A DNA stretch of 64,000 nt from Prosopocoilus inquinatus (lineage: Eukaryota; Arthropoda; Insecta; Coleoptera; Lucanidae), in the NCBI GenBank assembly GCA_036172665.1, contig CM069877.1:11304501-11368500 (forward strand). Reading direction: 5' to 3'. This document shows positions 22,800-34,886 of the stretch, piece by piece (the stretch's first letter is position 1; every line of letters starts with the position of its first letter). The notes under the pieces were generated by a model. That model made no database searches, was not told where the DNA came from, and saw only the letters and a program-made list of their open reading frames with translations. Made by a program: the position numbers and the translations under genes.

Positions 22800-25700
22800 T
22801 GAGTAGCAAATGTTACCAAGGTCACATATTTTCATTGCGTCGGTCGACGAAACAAAAAAAAAACAAATGAATTCGATTCACCTTTTCCGGAGCATTTTCA
22901 CCCCTTCGACAACAAAAGAAAAAACAAATGACGGTCTGTACACTGTATACCAAATGTTTATTTGAAATAAAGGAAAATGAATTGTTTTTCCGCCGTAAGA
23001 AAAAAGAAACAAATGCCGATCGTTTGCGTAATGATTCATAAGTATTCAACAAAAAAAATCGTCGAAAAGAAAAAAACGTGCGAAACAAGACGCGATCACA
23101 TTTTACACCTTATTGACGAAAATTCGAAAAAACAAAAGAAAACAAATGTTGCTCTTCGAAAACAAAAAAGAAAACATCGATTGTACAAATGTTTTTTTTT
23201 TATTTAAAAGAAGAAAGTAGTAGAAAACAAAACAAAAGACGGGACGGCCCATGAAAATATGTATTTTCGATGATTACTTCTTCGCCAAATAAAAAAAAAA
23301 AAAACCTTTCGTATTTTCTTTCCGTCTCTCTTTAAAAGCAAAAATGAAAAACAAAAGACGATCGACGTACCAAAGTAAAGAGGACGATCGATCATGCAAC
23401 TTTCGAATTTCGCTTTCTTCTTTAAAAAAAGAAAAGAAAAAAGAAACAGAGAAAGCTCGGAGGCGGCTTTTTCCCTCTTTGCAGAAACAAAAGAAAGAAA
23501 AACTCATCGCACACTTTAAACACAAATTAAACTGAACGAAAGGTTTTTTTATTTTCATTCTTCGTCGACAAAGAAAAAGAAAAACTATAACCAAATTGAT
23601 TGCGTTCTTTCTCCTTTTTCTTCTTCTTTAAAAACAAAAAAGAAACGATGCACGGGAGAACTGAAAAACTTTGTAAACCCTGTGAAAAGAAAAAAACAAA
23701 CAAAAGAAAAAACAAAACCAATCGGGGTTCCCATAACAAATGTTAATTAAAAAAAAGAAATTCGTTCTTGAAAGAAGAAAAGAAAAAAGTAAATAAAAGT
23801 CGATCGACCGCAGTTACAAAAGAAAACGTTGAATTTAGAAACCCGAAAACAAAAAACAAGACAAAAGATAATCGGCCGCGCCGCAGTTACGTAAGCAAAC
23901 GTTGGATTTGAAAACAAAATGCGATCACAATTTACACCTTATTGACGAAAATTCGAAAATACAAAAGAAAACAAATGTCTCTCTTCGAAAACAAAGAAGA
24001 AAACAAACGAGCATCGATTGTACAAATGTTTTTATTTAAAAGATGAAAGCAGTAAAAAACAAAACAAAAGACGGGGCAGCACATGAAAGTACGTATTTTC
24101 GATGATTACTTCTTCGCCAAATAAAAAAAAAACGCCTTTCGAATTTTCTTTCTGTCTCTCTTTAAAAAAGCAAAAACGAAAAACAAAAGACGATCGACGT
24201 ACCAAAGTAAAGAGGACGATCGATCACGCAACTTTCGAATTTCACTTTCTTCTTTAAAAAAAGAAAAGAAAAAAGAAACAGAGAAAGCTCGGAGGCGGCT
24301 TTTTCCTCTTTTCAGAAACAAAAGAAAGAAAAACTCAACGCACACTCTAAACACAAATTAAACTGAACGAAAGGTTTTTTAATTTTCACTCTTCGTCGAC
24401 AAAAGAAAGAGAAACTGTAACCAAATCGATCGCGTTCCTTTTATTTTTCTTCTTCTTCTTCTTTAAAAACAAAAAAGAAACAATGCACGGGAGAACTGAA
24501 AAACTTTGTAAACTCTTTGAAAACAAAACAAAGGCATTGAAAGGAAAAAACCAAAACCGATCGGAGTTGACATAACAAATGTTAATTAAAAAAAAAAAGA
24601 AATCACTCGTCGCAGTTACGTAAGCAAATGTTGGATTTGAAAACAAAATGCGATCACATTTTACACCTTATTGACGAAAATTCGAAAAAACAAAAGAAAA
24701 CAAATGTCGCCCTCCGAAAACAAAAAAGAAAACAAATGATCATCGATTGTACAAATGTTTTTATTTAAAAGATGAAAGCAGTAAAAAACAAAAGCACAAG
24801 AAAGTATGTATTTTTGATGATTACTTCTTCGCCAAAAAAAAAAAAAAACTAAGAAAATCAATCAATCAATCAATTTTCGATTTTTATTCTTCGTCGACAA
24901 AAGAAAGAAAAACTATAACCCAATCGATCGCGTTCTTTTTTCTTTTTCTTCTTCTTCTTCTTCTTCTTCTTTAAAAACAAAAAAAAACGATGCACGGGAG
25001 AACTGAAACACTTTGTAAACTCCTTGAAAAGAAAAAAAAACAAAAGGAAAAACAAAACCGATCGGAGTTGTCATAACAAATGTTAGTTTATAAAAAATAT
25101 TCTTTGTCGAAAGAAGAAAATGGAAAAAGTAAATAAAAGTCGATCGGTCGCAATTGCAAAAGAAAACGTTGAATTTAGAAACACGAAAACAAAAAACAAG
25201 ACAAAAGATAATCGGCCTCGCCGCTGTTACGTAAGCAAACGTCGGATTTGAAAACAAAATGCGATCACATTTTATACTTTATTGACGAAAATTCGAAAAA
25301 ACAAAAGAAAACAAATGTTGCCCTCCGAAAACAAAAAAGAAAACAAACGATCATCGATTGTGCAAATGTTTTTATTTAAAAGATGAAAGCAGTAAAAAAC
25401 AAAAGACGGGGTAGGACATAAAAGTATCTATTACTTCTTCGCCAAATAAAAAAAAAACAAATAAAGAAAATCAATCGCTTTTCGAATTTTCTTTCTGTCT
25501 GTCTTTAAAAAAAGCAAAAAAAAAACAAAAGACGACCGACGTACCAAAGTAAAGGACGATCGATAATGCAACTTTCGAATTTCACTTTCCTCTTTAAAAA
25601 AAAAGAAAAAAGAAACAGAGAAAACTCGGAGGCTCCCCTTTGCAGAAACAAAAGAAAGAAAAACGCATCGCACTATAACTAAAAAAAAACTATAACCAAA

Positions 25701-26210
25701 TCGATGGCGTTCTTTTTTCTTTTTCTTCTTCTTCTTCTTCTTTAAAAACAAAAAAAAAAACGATGCACGGGAGAACTGAAAAACTTTGTAAACTCTTTGA
25801 AAAGAAAAAAAAACAAAACCGATCGGAGTTGTCATAACAAATGTTAATTTAAAAAAAAGAAATTCGTTGTTGAAAGAAAAAACAAAAAAAAAACGATGCA
25901 AGGGAGAACTGAAAAACTTTGTAAACCCTCTGAAAAGAAAAAAAAAACAAAAGAAAAAAAAACAAATCCGATCGGAGTTATCATAACAAATGTTAATTAA
26001 AAAAAAAAAGAAATTCGTCGTTGAAAGAAGAAAAGAGAAAAGTAAATAAAAGTCGATCGGCCGCAATTACAAAAGAAAAAGTTTGAATTTAGAAACACGA
26101 AAACAAAAAACAAGACAAAAGATAATCGGCCGCAGTTACATAAGCAAACGTCGGATTTGAAAACGAAAACAAGAACAAAACAAAAGACGATCGAACGCCA
26201 ATCAAGAAGT
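22800..26210. repeat. Purine-biased tandem array with AAAAGACGATCGA words
   Basis: The plus strand is A- and AG-rich for 3.4 kb and built from words such as AACAAAAGACGATCGA, GCACGGGAGAACTGAAAAAC and GAAAACAAATG. Higher-order units are marked by GCGATCACATTTTACACC at about 23091, 23921, 24648 and 25261 (spacing about 830, 727, 613 bp). The sequence grows out of the last monomers of the preceding array, which share the GACGATCGATT word. Long minus-strand ORFs rich in Phe and Leu are an effect of this bias. Confidence 0.85.
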
Positions 26211-26303
26211 GTTGATGACCTTGAGAACATCTAAAATATGCTTTAATATTGTGAAATTAAAATAAGAATGTGAAATCAGAACTGATTGCGTCCAGTTTAA
26301 AGG

Positions 26304-26527
26304 TATAGTCTATTTTTTTTTTTTTTGATAGGCGGAAAACGCGAAGTTGTAAATTAATGTGGCTGTCCTACTAGTCAGTTATTTGTTTTCTTTTTTTTGT
26401 TTTATTAAAACAGCAACTAGTTACTAACGATTAGGGTCAACTTTGAATTTTTTTTGTTGCCTGCTAGTTGTGTAACACGTTAAAACAATATGTAAATTTC
26501 CGCCTATCAATAAAAAAATAGAGTATA
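26304..26527. mobile_element. MITE with long terminal inverted repeats
   Basis: The left end reads TATAGTCTATTTTTT and then GATAGGCGGAAA; the right end is the inverse, TTTCCGCCTATCAAT and then AAAAAATAGAGTATA. The arms are about 35 bp with few mismatches. The ends lie at TA, compatible with a Tc1/mariner-type target. No coding sequence is present in the 224 bp. Confidence 0.75.
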
Positions 26528-26529
26528 GT

Positions 26530-27600
26530 TGGGTCATTGTCTCGAATTTCCAGATGCAACTGGGTCGCTGTTCACCCTGGCGCCTTTAATAATGTCATTC
26601 CTTACTGAACTACAACAGGGCAACATCAATACCTTGAAATTGCGTGAAAAACAAAAAATAAAAAAATCGTTAATTCACATGAAATGTTGGTAACTTCGAT
26701 TCAAGTAAGTGATCTCGTTAATAAATTGTTAATTTAACAATCGTACGCCGGCATCCAGTGCGTCTATGGATGTCTTGCGCGTTAAACTAGTAACGAGGTC
26801 AAAGGACGGTTACCCTCTACGCAGACGAGATCCAGATTTCAAATTCGCGAGTCATGATGCTTCGAAATTCGGCATGAAAATGAGTTCCCCAAACTCACAG
26901 TCAGTACACAACCCCGTTACACCGTAACAATATAACCTGAAAGGGCGCATTCACGACGTATTTACATCTATTTGAATATTTGCATGTGTTAGTCGTTAAA
27001 ATAACAGAGCCCCGTACGAAATTAGCATTGTCCGATTCAATAATTTGTCATTAATATGAGCGTGCGACTGGTTTAAGCCGGATTGTAGTGTGTGTGTGTG
27101 TATGTGTTTTATGTCCGTCCAATAATTCAAAGCGGGCATTATTTTGCATACAAAGCGGTAACGAGCGCCCGATTATATTTTAATTATGATTCAGCGAAGC
27201 CCATTCGACGTGCACTCACCGTATTAATTCCCATGCGTACAGCGACGGACAAAATTTGTAACAAACGTAACAAAAATCGGTTGGTTACTCCTTCCAGCAC
27301 TTTCTTTGAATTGACTCATTTTGAGTCAATTAGAATGACACCGCCCCTCAAGATGTTTCCTTCAGGTTAAATCACTGAACTGATAACGTTTAATAAAAGA
27401 AAACAGAAATAGAACGTTTGGTAGCCACATTAACAACAGAGAAAAATTGAACGGAGGCTGTGGATTTCCTCTCAGTCTTGGAACTGTGCACGCAAATTAA
27501 AATCCTTAAAATCTTAAGCTGGAAACAGTGTATTGAAAAATAAAATTTTACAGGACTTTGCAGTTGAGAATTAACAAAACGAAACCTTTTACCGAATAAA
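26530..27600. other. Single-copy intronic DNA
   Basis: No repeat copy or exon was recognised. A (TG)n run lies at about 27089-27106. The interval 26740-27250 contains CpG and TAAT words and could hold regulatory sites. Confidence 0.4.
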
Positions 27601-30600
27601 TGGCTTTTCTTTCTTCGGGCTCCGGCTTGACTGGTGGTTCCAATCAAGCGGGACTCTTCATTTTACGAGTCAGTCGCACGGCCGATTTAACTTTTAATAC
27701 AAATTACAAATTTCGAAAGGAAGAGGCTTGACTTTTGCTTCCAATGATTTACATGGCTAGTAACGAACCGATTAATCAGTTATTAGTAATTAATTATTAA
27801 TAATTGAAGTTTGTTCTTGTCCGATGAAAATTGTAAGTACAAAGTTTCTTTAATCTCGAACCGGACTGAAATATGAAGGGAAAACACTCGACGTTTCGCT
27901 ATATATTTATAAATATAGGAGTCTGTAAGTTGAGCATGAGTACTCCCGCTAATGCGCTGACATCCTTTTCCTCGGGCTTTGTAAAGTGTAATTTATTTCT
28001 GACAGTCCAGTAAATTAATAGTAGATTAATTAATTATTAACAATTGTTAGTAGAAAGTTTCTTTAATCTCGAACCGGACAGAAATATGAATATATATTTA
28101 TAAATCTATAGCGAAACGTTGAGTGTTTTCCCTTCATATTTCTGTCCGGTTCGAGATTAAAGAAACTTTGTACTAACAATTGTTAATAATTAATTAATCT
28201 ACTATTAATTTACTGGACTGTCAGAAATAAATTGCACTTTACAAAGTCCGTGTAAAAGGACGTCAGCGCATTAGCGGGAGTACTCATGCACAACTTACAG
28301 ACTCTTAACATAAAAAGAGAAGACCGGCGTCAAACGCCTAAAAGTTGAAACAGTCAAAAACAGTAGATTAAAGTCTAGTATTATAACGTTATTTTCTCTG
28401 AGTTAATTAATTATTATTTTTAATTCATCTACTGCGCTATCAGAAATAAATTGCACTCTACAGACTCCGAGCAAAAGGACGTCGGCGTATTAGCGGGAAT
28501 ACTCACGCACAGCTTACAGATTCTTGACATAGACGGCTTGACTGGTGGTTCCAATCAAGCGGGACTCTTCATTTTACGAGTCACTTGCACGGTCGATTTG
28601 ACTTTTAATACAAATTACAAAATTTCGAAAGGAAGTGCTTGACTTTTGCTTCCAAAGATTTATATGGCTGGTAGCGAACCAATTAATTAATTATTAATAA
28701 TTAGTTAATCTACTATTAATTTACTGGACTGTCAGAAATAAATTGCACTTTACAAAGCCCAAGCAAAAGGACATCAGCGCATTAGCGGGAGTACTCATGC
28801 ACAACTTACAAACTCCTTAACATAAAAAGAGAAAACCGGCGTCAAGCGCGTAAAAGTTCAGACAGGCAAAGACAGTGGATTAAAGCTCCGGTATTATTTC
28901 GTTATGTTCTCTGAATTAATTAATCTAGTGCGCTTTCAGAAATAAATTGCACTTTACAAAGTCCGTGTAAAAGGACGTCAGCGCATTGGCGGGAATACTC
29001 ATGCACAACTTACAGACTTCTTAACATAAAAAGAGAAGACCAGTGTCAACCGCGTAAAAGTTCAGACAGGCAAAAACAGTAGATTAAAGTCTAGTATTAT
29101 AACGTTACTTTCTCTGAGTTAATTAATTATTATTTTTAATTGATCTACTGCGCTATCAGAAATAAATTGGACTCTACAGACTCCGAGCAAAAGGGCGTCG
29201 GCGTATTAGCGGGAATACTCACGCACAGCTTATAGATTCTTGACACAGACGGCTTGACTAGTGGTTCCAATCAAGCAGGATTCTTCATTTTACGAGTTAC
29301 TCGCACGGTCGATTTGACTTTTAATACAAATTACAAATTTCGAAAGGAAGGGCTTGACTTTTGCTTCCAAAGATTTACATGGCTGGTAGCGAACCAATTA
29401 ATTAATTATTAATAATTAATTAGTCTACTATTAATTTACTGGACTCTCAGAAATAAATTGCACTTTACAAAGCCCGAGCAAAAGGACGTCGAGGCATTAG
29501 CGGGAGTACTCATGCACAACTTACAAACTCCTTAACATAAAAAGAGAAAACCGGCGTCAAGCGCGTAAAAGTTCAGACAGGCAAAAACAGTAGATTAAAG
29601 TCTAGTATTATAACGTTACTTTCTCTGAGTTAATTAATTATTATTTTTAATTGATCTACTGCGCTATCAGAAATAAATTGCACTCTACAGAGCCCAAGCA
29701 AAATGGCGCCGGCGTATTAACGGGATTACTCACGCACAACTTACAGATTCTTGACATAGACAGCTTGACTGGAGGTTCCAATCAAGCGGGACTCTTCATT
29801 TTAAGAGTCACTCGCACGGTCGATTTGACTTTTAATACAAATTACAAATTTCGAAAGGAAGGGCTTGACTTTTGCTTCTAAAGATTTACATGGCTAGTAG
29901 CGAACCTATTAATTAATTATTAATAATTAATTAATCTACTATTAATTTACTGGACTCTCAGAAATAAATTGCACTTTACAAAGCCCGAGCAAAAGGACGA
30001 CGGCGCATTGGCGGGAGTACTCATGCACAACTTACAGACTCCTTAACAAAAAAAGAGAAGACCGGCGTCAAGCGCGTAAAAGTTCAGAACAGGCAAAAAC
30101 AGTGGATTAAAGTCTAGTATTATAACGTTATTTTCTCTGAGTTAATTAATTATAATTTTTAGTTAATCTACTGCACTATCAGAAATAAATTGCACTCTAC
30201 AGACCCCGATCAAAAGGGCATCGGCGTATTAGCGCACAACTTACGGACTCTTTAACATAAAAAGAGAAGACCAGCGTCAAGGGCGTAAAAATTCAGACAG
30301 GCAAAAACAGTGGATTAAAACTCCAGTAATATCGTTATGTTTTCTGAATTAATTAATCTAGTGCGCTATCAGAAATAAATTGCACTCTGTAAAGTCCGAG
30401 CAAGAGGGCGTCGGCGCATTAGCGGGAGTACTCATGCACAACTTACAGACTCCTTAACATAAAAAGAGAAAACCGGCGTCAAGCGCGTAAAAGTTCAGAC
30501 AGTCAAAAACAGTGGATTAAAGTCCAGTATTATAATGTTATTTTCTCTGAGTTAATTAATTATTATTTTTAATTAATTTACTGCGCTATCAGAAATAAAT

Positions 30601-30745
30601 TGCACTCTAGAGAGCCCGAGCAAAATGGCGCCGTGCGGCGTATTAACGAGATTACTCACGCACAGCTTACAAATTCTTTAATACAAATTACAAATTTCGA
30701 AAGGAAGGGGATTGACTTTTGCTTCCAAAGATTTACGTGGCTAGT
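27600..30745. repeat. Composite AT-rich tandem array
   Basis: One subunit type contains GGCTTGACTGGTGGTTCCAA, GAGTCACTCGCACGGTCGAT and TACAAATTACAAATTTCGAA (starts near 27624, 28535, 29251, 29762). The other contains CAGAAATAAATTGCACTTTA, AAAGCCCGAGCAAAAGGACG, CATTAGCGGGAGTACTCATG and AACATAAAAAGAGAAGACC, repeated about every 200-290 bp. The subunits are shuffled: distances between the first type are 911, 716 and 511 bp. TTAATTAATTATT linkers separate them. Short ORFs that recur at 28451 and 29651 follow the monomer and are not genes. Confidence 0.88.
27921..28302. repeat. Palindrome with 170-bp arms
   Basis: The left arm (27921-28090) runs GTCTGTAAGTTGAGCATGAG to CGGACAGAAATATGAA. The right arm (28133-28302) is its inverse, from TTCATATTTCTGTCCG to CAACTTACAGAC. 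A spacer of about 42 bp separates them. The arms are array monomers in opposite orientation, so the palindrome marks an inversion at the left edge of the array. Confidence 0.8.
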
Positions 30746-31986
30746 AACGAAGTGATTATTGCTCGTTCAGCAAGGCGGGAACCTGACCTTCTTCAATGAG
30801 CTAACCCTTAAAAAAAAACTCGGAGGGATCCTCATCGTTTTATACGCCAACCTTCTCCTGGCTAGCTGGTATTCGACCAGGACGAAGACGAATGCCAGCC
30901 CTGTCTCGCACGAGCAGGATTAAGGAACTCGACCCGTAATGAACTCAAGTGCGCCGCGTTCTCTAAATGCTTCGCGTGTATGAAGGATGTAATATGCGGC
31001 GCTTCTGCCTCGAGTGAACATTTCTCGACGTTTCATGTAATCGCTAAAATTTATCGAGGAAGACACCAAGGAACGTCGCCGTCGGCGTCGTTACCTAACG
31101 CTTTCGAGTTACATAGATACGTGTCGCTCGGCTAATTTTTATTTGCATAAATAAAGGCTAACACTTAAGCACATTCAAGCTAATTAATTTATAATATTGG
31201 TCGCCGGGCGTTACTTGTCCGTGCTTGACTTCCGCATTGCGATTGCTCTCCTACACCGGCAGGCAGCTTATATATCCCGATACCATTCCGGAATCAACTT
31301 AACGCGAAACGTCTGTCTATGGATTTTTCGAAATCACCGGCGCGACCCTTAAATCATTGCGATATCTCTAGCCGAAGTATGTTTTGAAAAAAAAAAACGA
31401 GGCCCGGTCAAAATATGTAATTTGCGTGAGTCATTCATTAAGCGGGGGAAGTGATTGACGATATTTCGCCCGCCTAATCTGGGGCGGTTTCCCCGACGAG
31501 GGCTTGCGCTCGCTGCAAAACCTGTTATTCCGCTTATTGTGCAAACAGGGCAAATCACCGCCGCCCGCAAGGGAAGTGTATCTAAATGGCGCTAAAAGCG
31601 CTTTTTTTTTCGACACGTAAATTCCGCTGAAATCGCTGAAATGCGTTTCAGATTGATGATGAAAGGGATGCGTCGGCGAATGTTGGCGGAAAGTAGAAAT
31701 TAATAAATTACGCCGCCCACGCGTTTGTTGGGGGAGAGGGGGGAGAGGATCGAACGCGACGGAATAAATTTGCGAATTTCCCAATGAAAAAGAAAGAAGA
31801 CTAAACAATGCAGGGAAAGTATCTAGCGAGGTATTTATTAAAAAAATTTCAAACTTCCGTTCTTTTTTTGTAAAGAATTTTTTTATTAAAATCATTGCCG
31901 ATTTCGTATTTCGATTTTGAAAAATCGCCAAATCGCACAAAAAAAGCATTCTGCATTCATATAATTACGTTACCTATTAATTACTT
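30746..31986. other. Single-copy intronic DNA with CpG-containing blocks
   Basis: No repeat partner or splice-supported exon was found. The region has many CpG words (ACGTCGCCGTCGGCGTCG, GGGCGGTTTCCCCGACG) and TAATTAATTTATAAT. A 172-codon minus-strand ORF at 31431-31949 lacks protein-like composition and splice support. The texture fits conserved noncoding DNA. Confidence 0.4.
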
Positions 31987-32362
31987 ACCGAAATATGGTG
32001 GCAAGTTAACGTTGAGTGTCCAATCAGCTGCTCCGAGCTAGTACTCTGATGGAAAAGGGGGTGGGTTTTATTAACATTAAGATCTCCAGGCCGGACCCCA
32101 GCTGATCACTGCGCACTGTATAACCGACTCCCAAGGATTCACAGCGTACGCCGCCAACAATTGAGAGGACAAGGACCGAAATATGGTGGCAAGTTAACGC
32201 TGAGAGTCCAATCAGCTGCTCCGAGCTAGTACTCTGATGGAGAAGGGGATGGGTTTTATTAACATTAAGGTCACCAGGGAAGACCCCAGCTGATCACTCC
32301 GTACTGTATAACCGACTCCCAAGGATTCACCGCGTGCGCGGTCAACAATTGAGAGGACAAAC
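31987..32362. repeat. Tandem duplication, period 188 bp
   Basis: ACCGAAATATGGTGGCAAGT starts at 31987 and again at 32175; the following 170 bp match with few changes (CCAATCAGCTGCTCCGAGC, CCCCAGCTGATCACT, TATAACCGACTCCCAAGGAT). A diverged fragment of the same unit is at 53960-54062 (GGTGGCAAGTTAGCGCTGAG). Confidence 0.88.
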
Positions 32363-32700
32363 TTTGACACTCGACATTCAGAATGACTTGTCGACGCAGC
32401 CAAATACCAAAGACATACGTAAAAGGTATTTAGACACGCAAGTAGGTTAAATAAGCAACAGTATACAGTAGCATGACGAGCTTAACTTTGACACTTCTGG
32501 AATGAAATATGAATATATTCAGCTTTAATAGTAAGCGAGGTCCAGTAATCAGATCCAGTACTGGTCTACATGAAATATGAAGTGACAATCCACTTTACTT
32601 ACATTGAACTAAACGTAAATTGCACGTGAAAATGTTAACCTAATTCAACCGAAATATGTGCCGGAATATTTGCGTCATAAGATAAGTCCAAAGTCCAAAT
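32363..32700. other. Intronic stretch, nothing recognised
   Basis: AT-rich DNA with short words that resemble the neighbouring duplicated unit (AACTTTGACACT twice, GAAATATGA three times). No gene or RNA was seen. Confidence 0.35.
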
Positions 32701-33423
32701 AGGTCAGTTGTCATCTCTTCTGTACCTACGTGCAACGTAGGGTAAGTTATTTTTTTTTGGCAACCTCATGGTCATTTTTTTTGACAACCTCATGGTCAAT
32801 TTTTTTTGTTTGTCAATTTTAGCTAACGCTTTGGGTGTGGCTGTTTCGAACCTTATGCCACGAATTTCCTGTGAATCGGCCCATATTTTTGTGAATTTCT
32901 CGCCCGTCGTTATTCTTCCCCAGATGCGAGCAGGAATCTCTTTCTGTGGATTTGACAGCGATTTTGATATCTCTTCTGTACCTACGTGCAACGTAGGGTA
33001 AGTTATTTTTTCTTTTTGGCAACCTCGTGGTCATCTTTTTGTTTGTCAATTTTTGCTAACGCTTTGGGTGTGGCTGTTTGGAACCTTATTTCACGAATTT
33101 TCTGTGAGCCGGCCCACATTTTTGAGAATTTTTCGCCCGTCATTATTTTTCCCCAAGATGTAAGCAGGGAATCTCTTTCTGCGGATTTAACAGCGATTCT
33201 GGTATCTCTTCTGTACCTACGTGCAACGTAGGGTAAGTTATTTTTTTTTTGGCAACCTCGTGGTCATTTTTTTTTTGTTTGTCAATTTTTGCTAACGCTT
33301 TGGGTGTGGCTGTTTCGAACCTTATGCCACGAATTTTCTGTGAGTCGGCCCACATTTTTGTGAATTTTTCGCCCGTCGTTATTTTTCCCCAAGATGTAAA
33401 CAGGGATCTCTTTCTGCCGGTCA
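32701..33423. repeat. Minisatellite, monomer about 235-256 bp (array 2)
   Basis: TGTACCTACGTGCAACGTAG starts at 32721, 32977 and 33212. The monomer contains GGGTAAGTTATTTTTT, GGCAACCTCGTGGTCATTTT, TTGCTAACGCTTTGGGTGTG, GAACCTTATGCCACGAATTT, GAGTCGGCCCACATTTTTGT, CGCCCGTCGTTATTTTTCCC and GATCTCTTTCTGCGGATTT. The array at 36990-38470 has the same monomer. The 2480-3440 array shares only the anchor and entry sequence. All keep the same orientation. Confidence 0.9.
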
Positions 33424-33700
33424 CAAACAAACGTCACGCGGTAGCGCGGCCACTCGTGGAAACGTCGAACTTCAGTTACGTCGCTTGTATCAACTGAAAA
33501 CCTTCAGTAGGGTACGCCGCGCCTTTTACTAAGCGTCGGTTACGTGTAAATGAAACTCCACTGCGTACTTAAATCGTACGCACGCTCGATAAGAAGGCTG
33601 GTCGCAAAAGAAAACCGGGAAACGAAGTTCTCCGTCAAAACAAAGAAATCAGTTATAAGCGTGTCTCACGCTAACGTCGTCATCTAATTACATCTGTTTT
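33424..33700. repeat. Dispersed repeat with GTGGCCACTCGTGG-like words, copy 1
   Basis: The order ACAAACGTCACGCGG, GCCACTCGTGGAAACGTC, CTTCAGTTACGTCG, CTGCGTACTTAAATCGTA, GCTCGATA, AAAACAAAGAAATCAGTT and GCTCACGCTAAC-like words recurs at 54835-55130, and the first half recurs at 34045-34210. It may be part of the larger element carrying array 2, because it follows that array directly. Confidence 0.65.
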
Positions 33701-33989
33701 CCAGTGCAGAAACGGTTAATTCGCTCGGAAGTATTTGCTTAGAACAAACCAACGCCACCTAAGGCTTAAAAGATTCCAGAAACAGAGACCACACGCACAC
33801 ACACACTCACATACGTGTGTGCACCTTGATGTGTGAAAACGAAAGTCACGCCGAAAGATTGGTATTGCCGAATGCGAGATACAAAGGAGAAAAGGAATAT
33901 TTAAAAGTGTTAACATTTACAAGAAAGTAAAAATTAAAAAAATGTCTGCTAAGTTGTACAGTTATGATAAATAAATAAAATAAACAATT

Positions 33990-34330
33990 TGGTACGTTAC
34001 AGTTTCGTTCGGAATTCGCGAGAGGTCGTGGTTATCCATCCTGTCAGTCGCAGACAAACGTCACAGAGCAGCACTGCCACTCGTGGAAAAGTCATACTTC
34101 AGTTGCGACGTTACTGGTGCCAACTGTCGCGCTCTGCCGACCGAGCAAGCCGTTTCAATACGTTGCTCATGTTGAATGGAACTCCGAGATGCGTATTACT
34201 AGAACGTTCGGACAGATCTGTGCGAACTAATTCGCGCGAATTGAACGAATTATGTGGCCCTTTTAACAGCGGAGCGACAATCAATGAAGCGAGATAATTC
34301 GCCGAAGACGGTCGGGTCACCAATTCCAAA
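33990..34330. repeat. Dispersed repeat copy joined to a GGTCGGGTCACCAA block
   Basis: The first part matches 33424-33600 and 54835-54980 (AACGTCACAGAGCAGC, GCCACTCGTGGAAAAGTC, AACTCCGAGATGCGTA). The end at 34255-34325 (GAAGCGAGATAATTCGCCGA, then AGACGGTCGGGTCACCAA) matches 50350-50408 and 52150-52205. On the minus strand this end reads TTGGTGACCCGACC, which resembles the sequence found just after the 5' LTR of many gypsy-like elements. Confidence 0.6.
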
Positions 34331-34639
34331 AATTAATCACTTTAAAAACGCCCCAATTCTCACCTCATTAACAACGTACAAACAACGTCCGTTCTCAAGC
34401 GTGACGTACGGAGAAAGTGAAAGGCTAGAAAATTCCACCACCGGCCACAGGCCGTAACGTCGCGAGCAGCAACACGCAGAGCCCAATAGCACGGCGGGAA
34501 ACCTACTCGATTATAAAATCGACGTCGAGGAAATTACGGGCGAAAAATAGGTGTTGCGTAAATGTGCCCACTCAGTGGAGAAAGCAGTGATTTGCACAGG
34601 TAGTTATTCGATTTCTACAAATTTATTAAGCAAGGCCCT

Positions 34640-34886
34640 ACACAGCCAGAAAGTAGAATGACCCCAAAAAGGTCTAGTTGCTTGCTCTCTTTGCTTTGCG
34701 CAGTCCACCTCCCATTTTGCCTTTTGGTGTTAACCATTCCAGGCAGTCACCATTAACTATTTTAGCTGGGTCAGTAAACGGACAACACAAAAATCCATGG
34801 CCCTGGTGGGATTCGAACCCACGCTGCAACGTAATCCGACCTCCAAAGTCGGCTAGGCTTGCCGCTCGGCCACGCTACAGCCCAAG
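34640..34886 (-). mobile_element. tRNA-headed SINE (class II tRNA-like head)
   Basis: On the minus strand the head has an A-box TGGCCGAGCGGC and a B-box GGGTTCGAATCCC about 55 bp apart, with a perfect anticodon-type stem (CCGAC and GTCGG around TTTGGAG, so an UGG-type triplet) and a longer variable region. The expected 7-bp acceptor stem does not pair (TGTAGCG against CAGGGCC), so this is not a working tRNA gene. The sequence that follows on the minus strand, down to about 34640, is the likely SINE body. No other full copy is in the window. Confidence 0.6.

Noticed and set aside
25431..26066. Longest ORF of the window, 211 codons on the minus strand
   Set aside because: It is Phe/Leu/Lys-rich because it is the complement of the A-rich array at 22800-26210; similar ORFs repeat in each unit and have no domain or splice support.
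28451..29881. Two similar short plus-strand ORFs (28451 and 29651)
   Set aside because: They follow the monomers of the composite array and begin and end at repeat-determined positions.
31431..31949. 172-codon minus-strand ORF
   Set aside because: No domain, no splice sites, unlikely composition; an ORF of this length is expected by chance in 64 kb at this base composition.
34797..34886. Functional tRNA gene on the minus strand
   Set aside because: A and B boxes are good, but the acceptor stem does not pair and SINE-like sequence follows, so it was called a SINE head.
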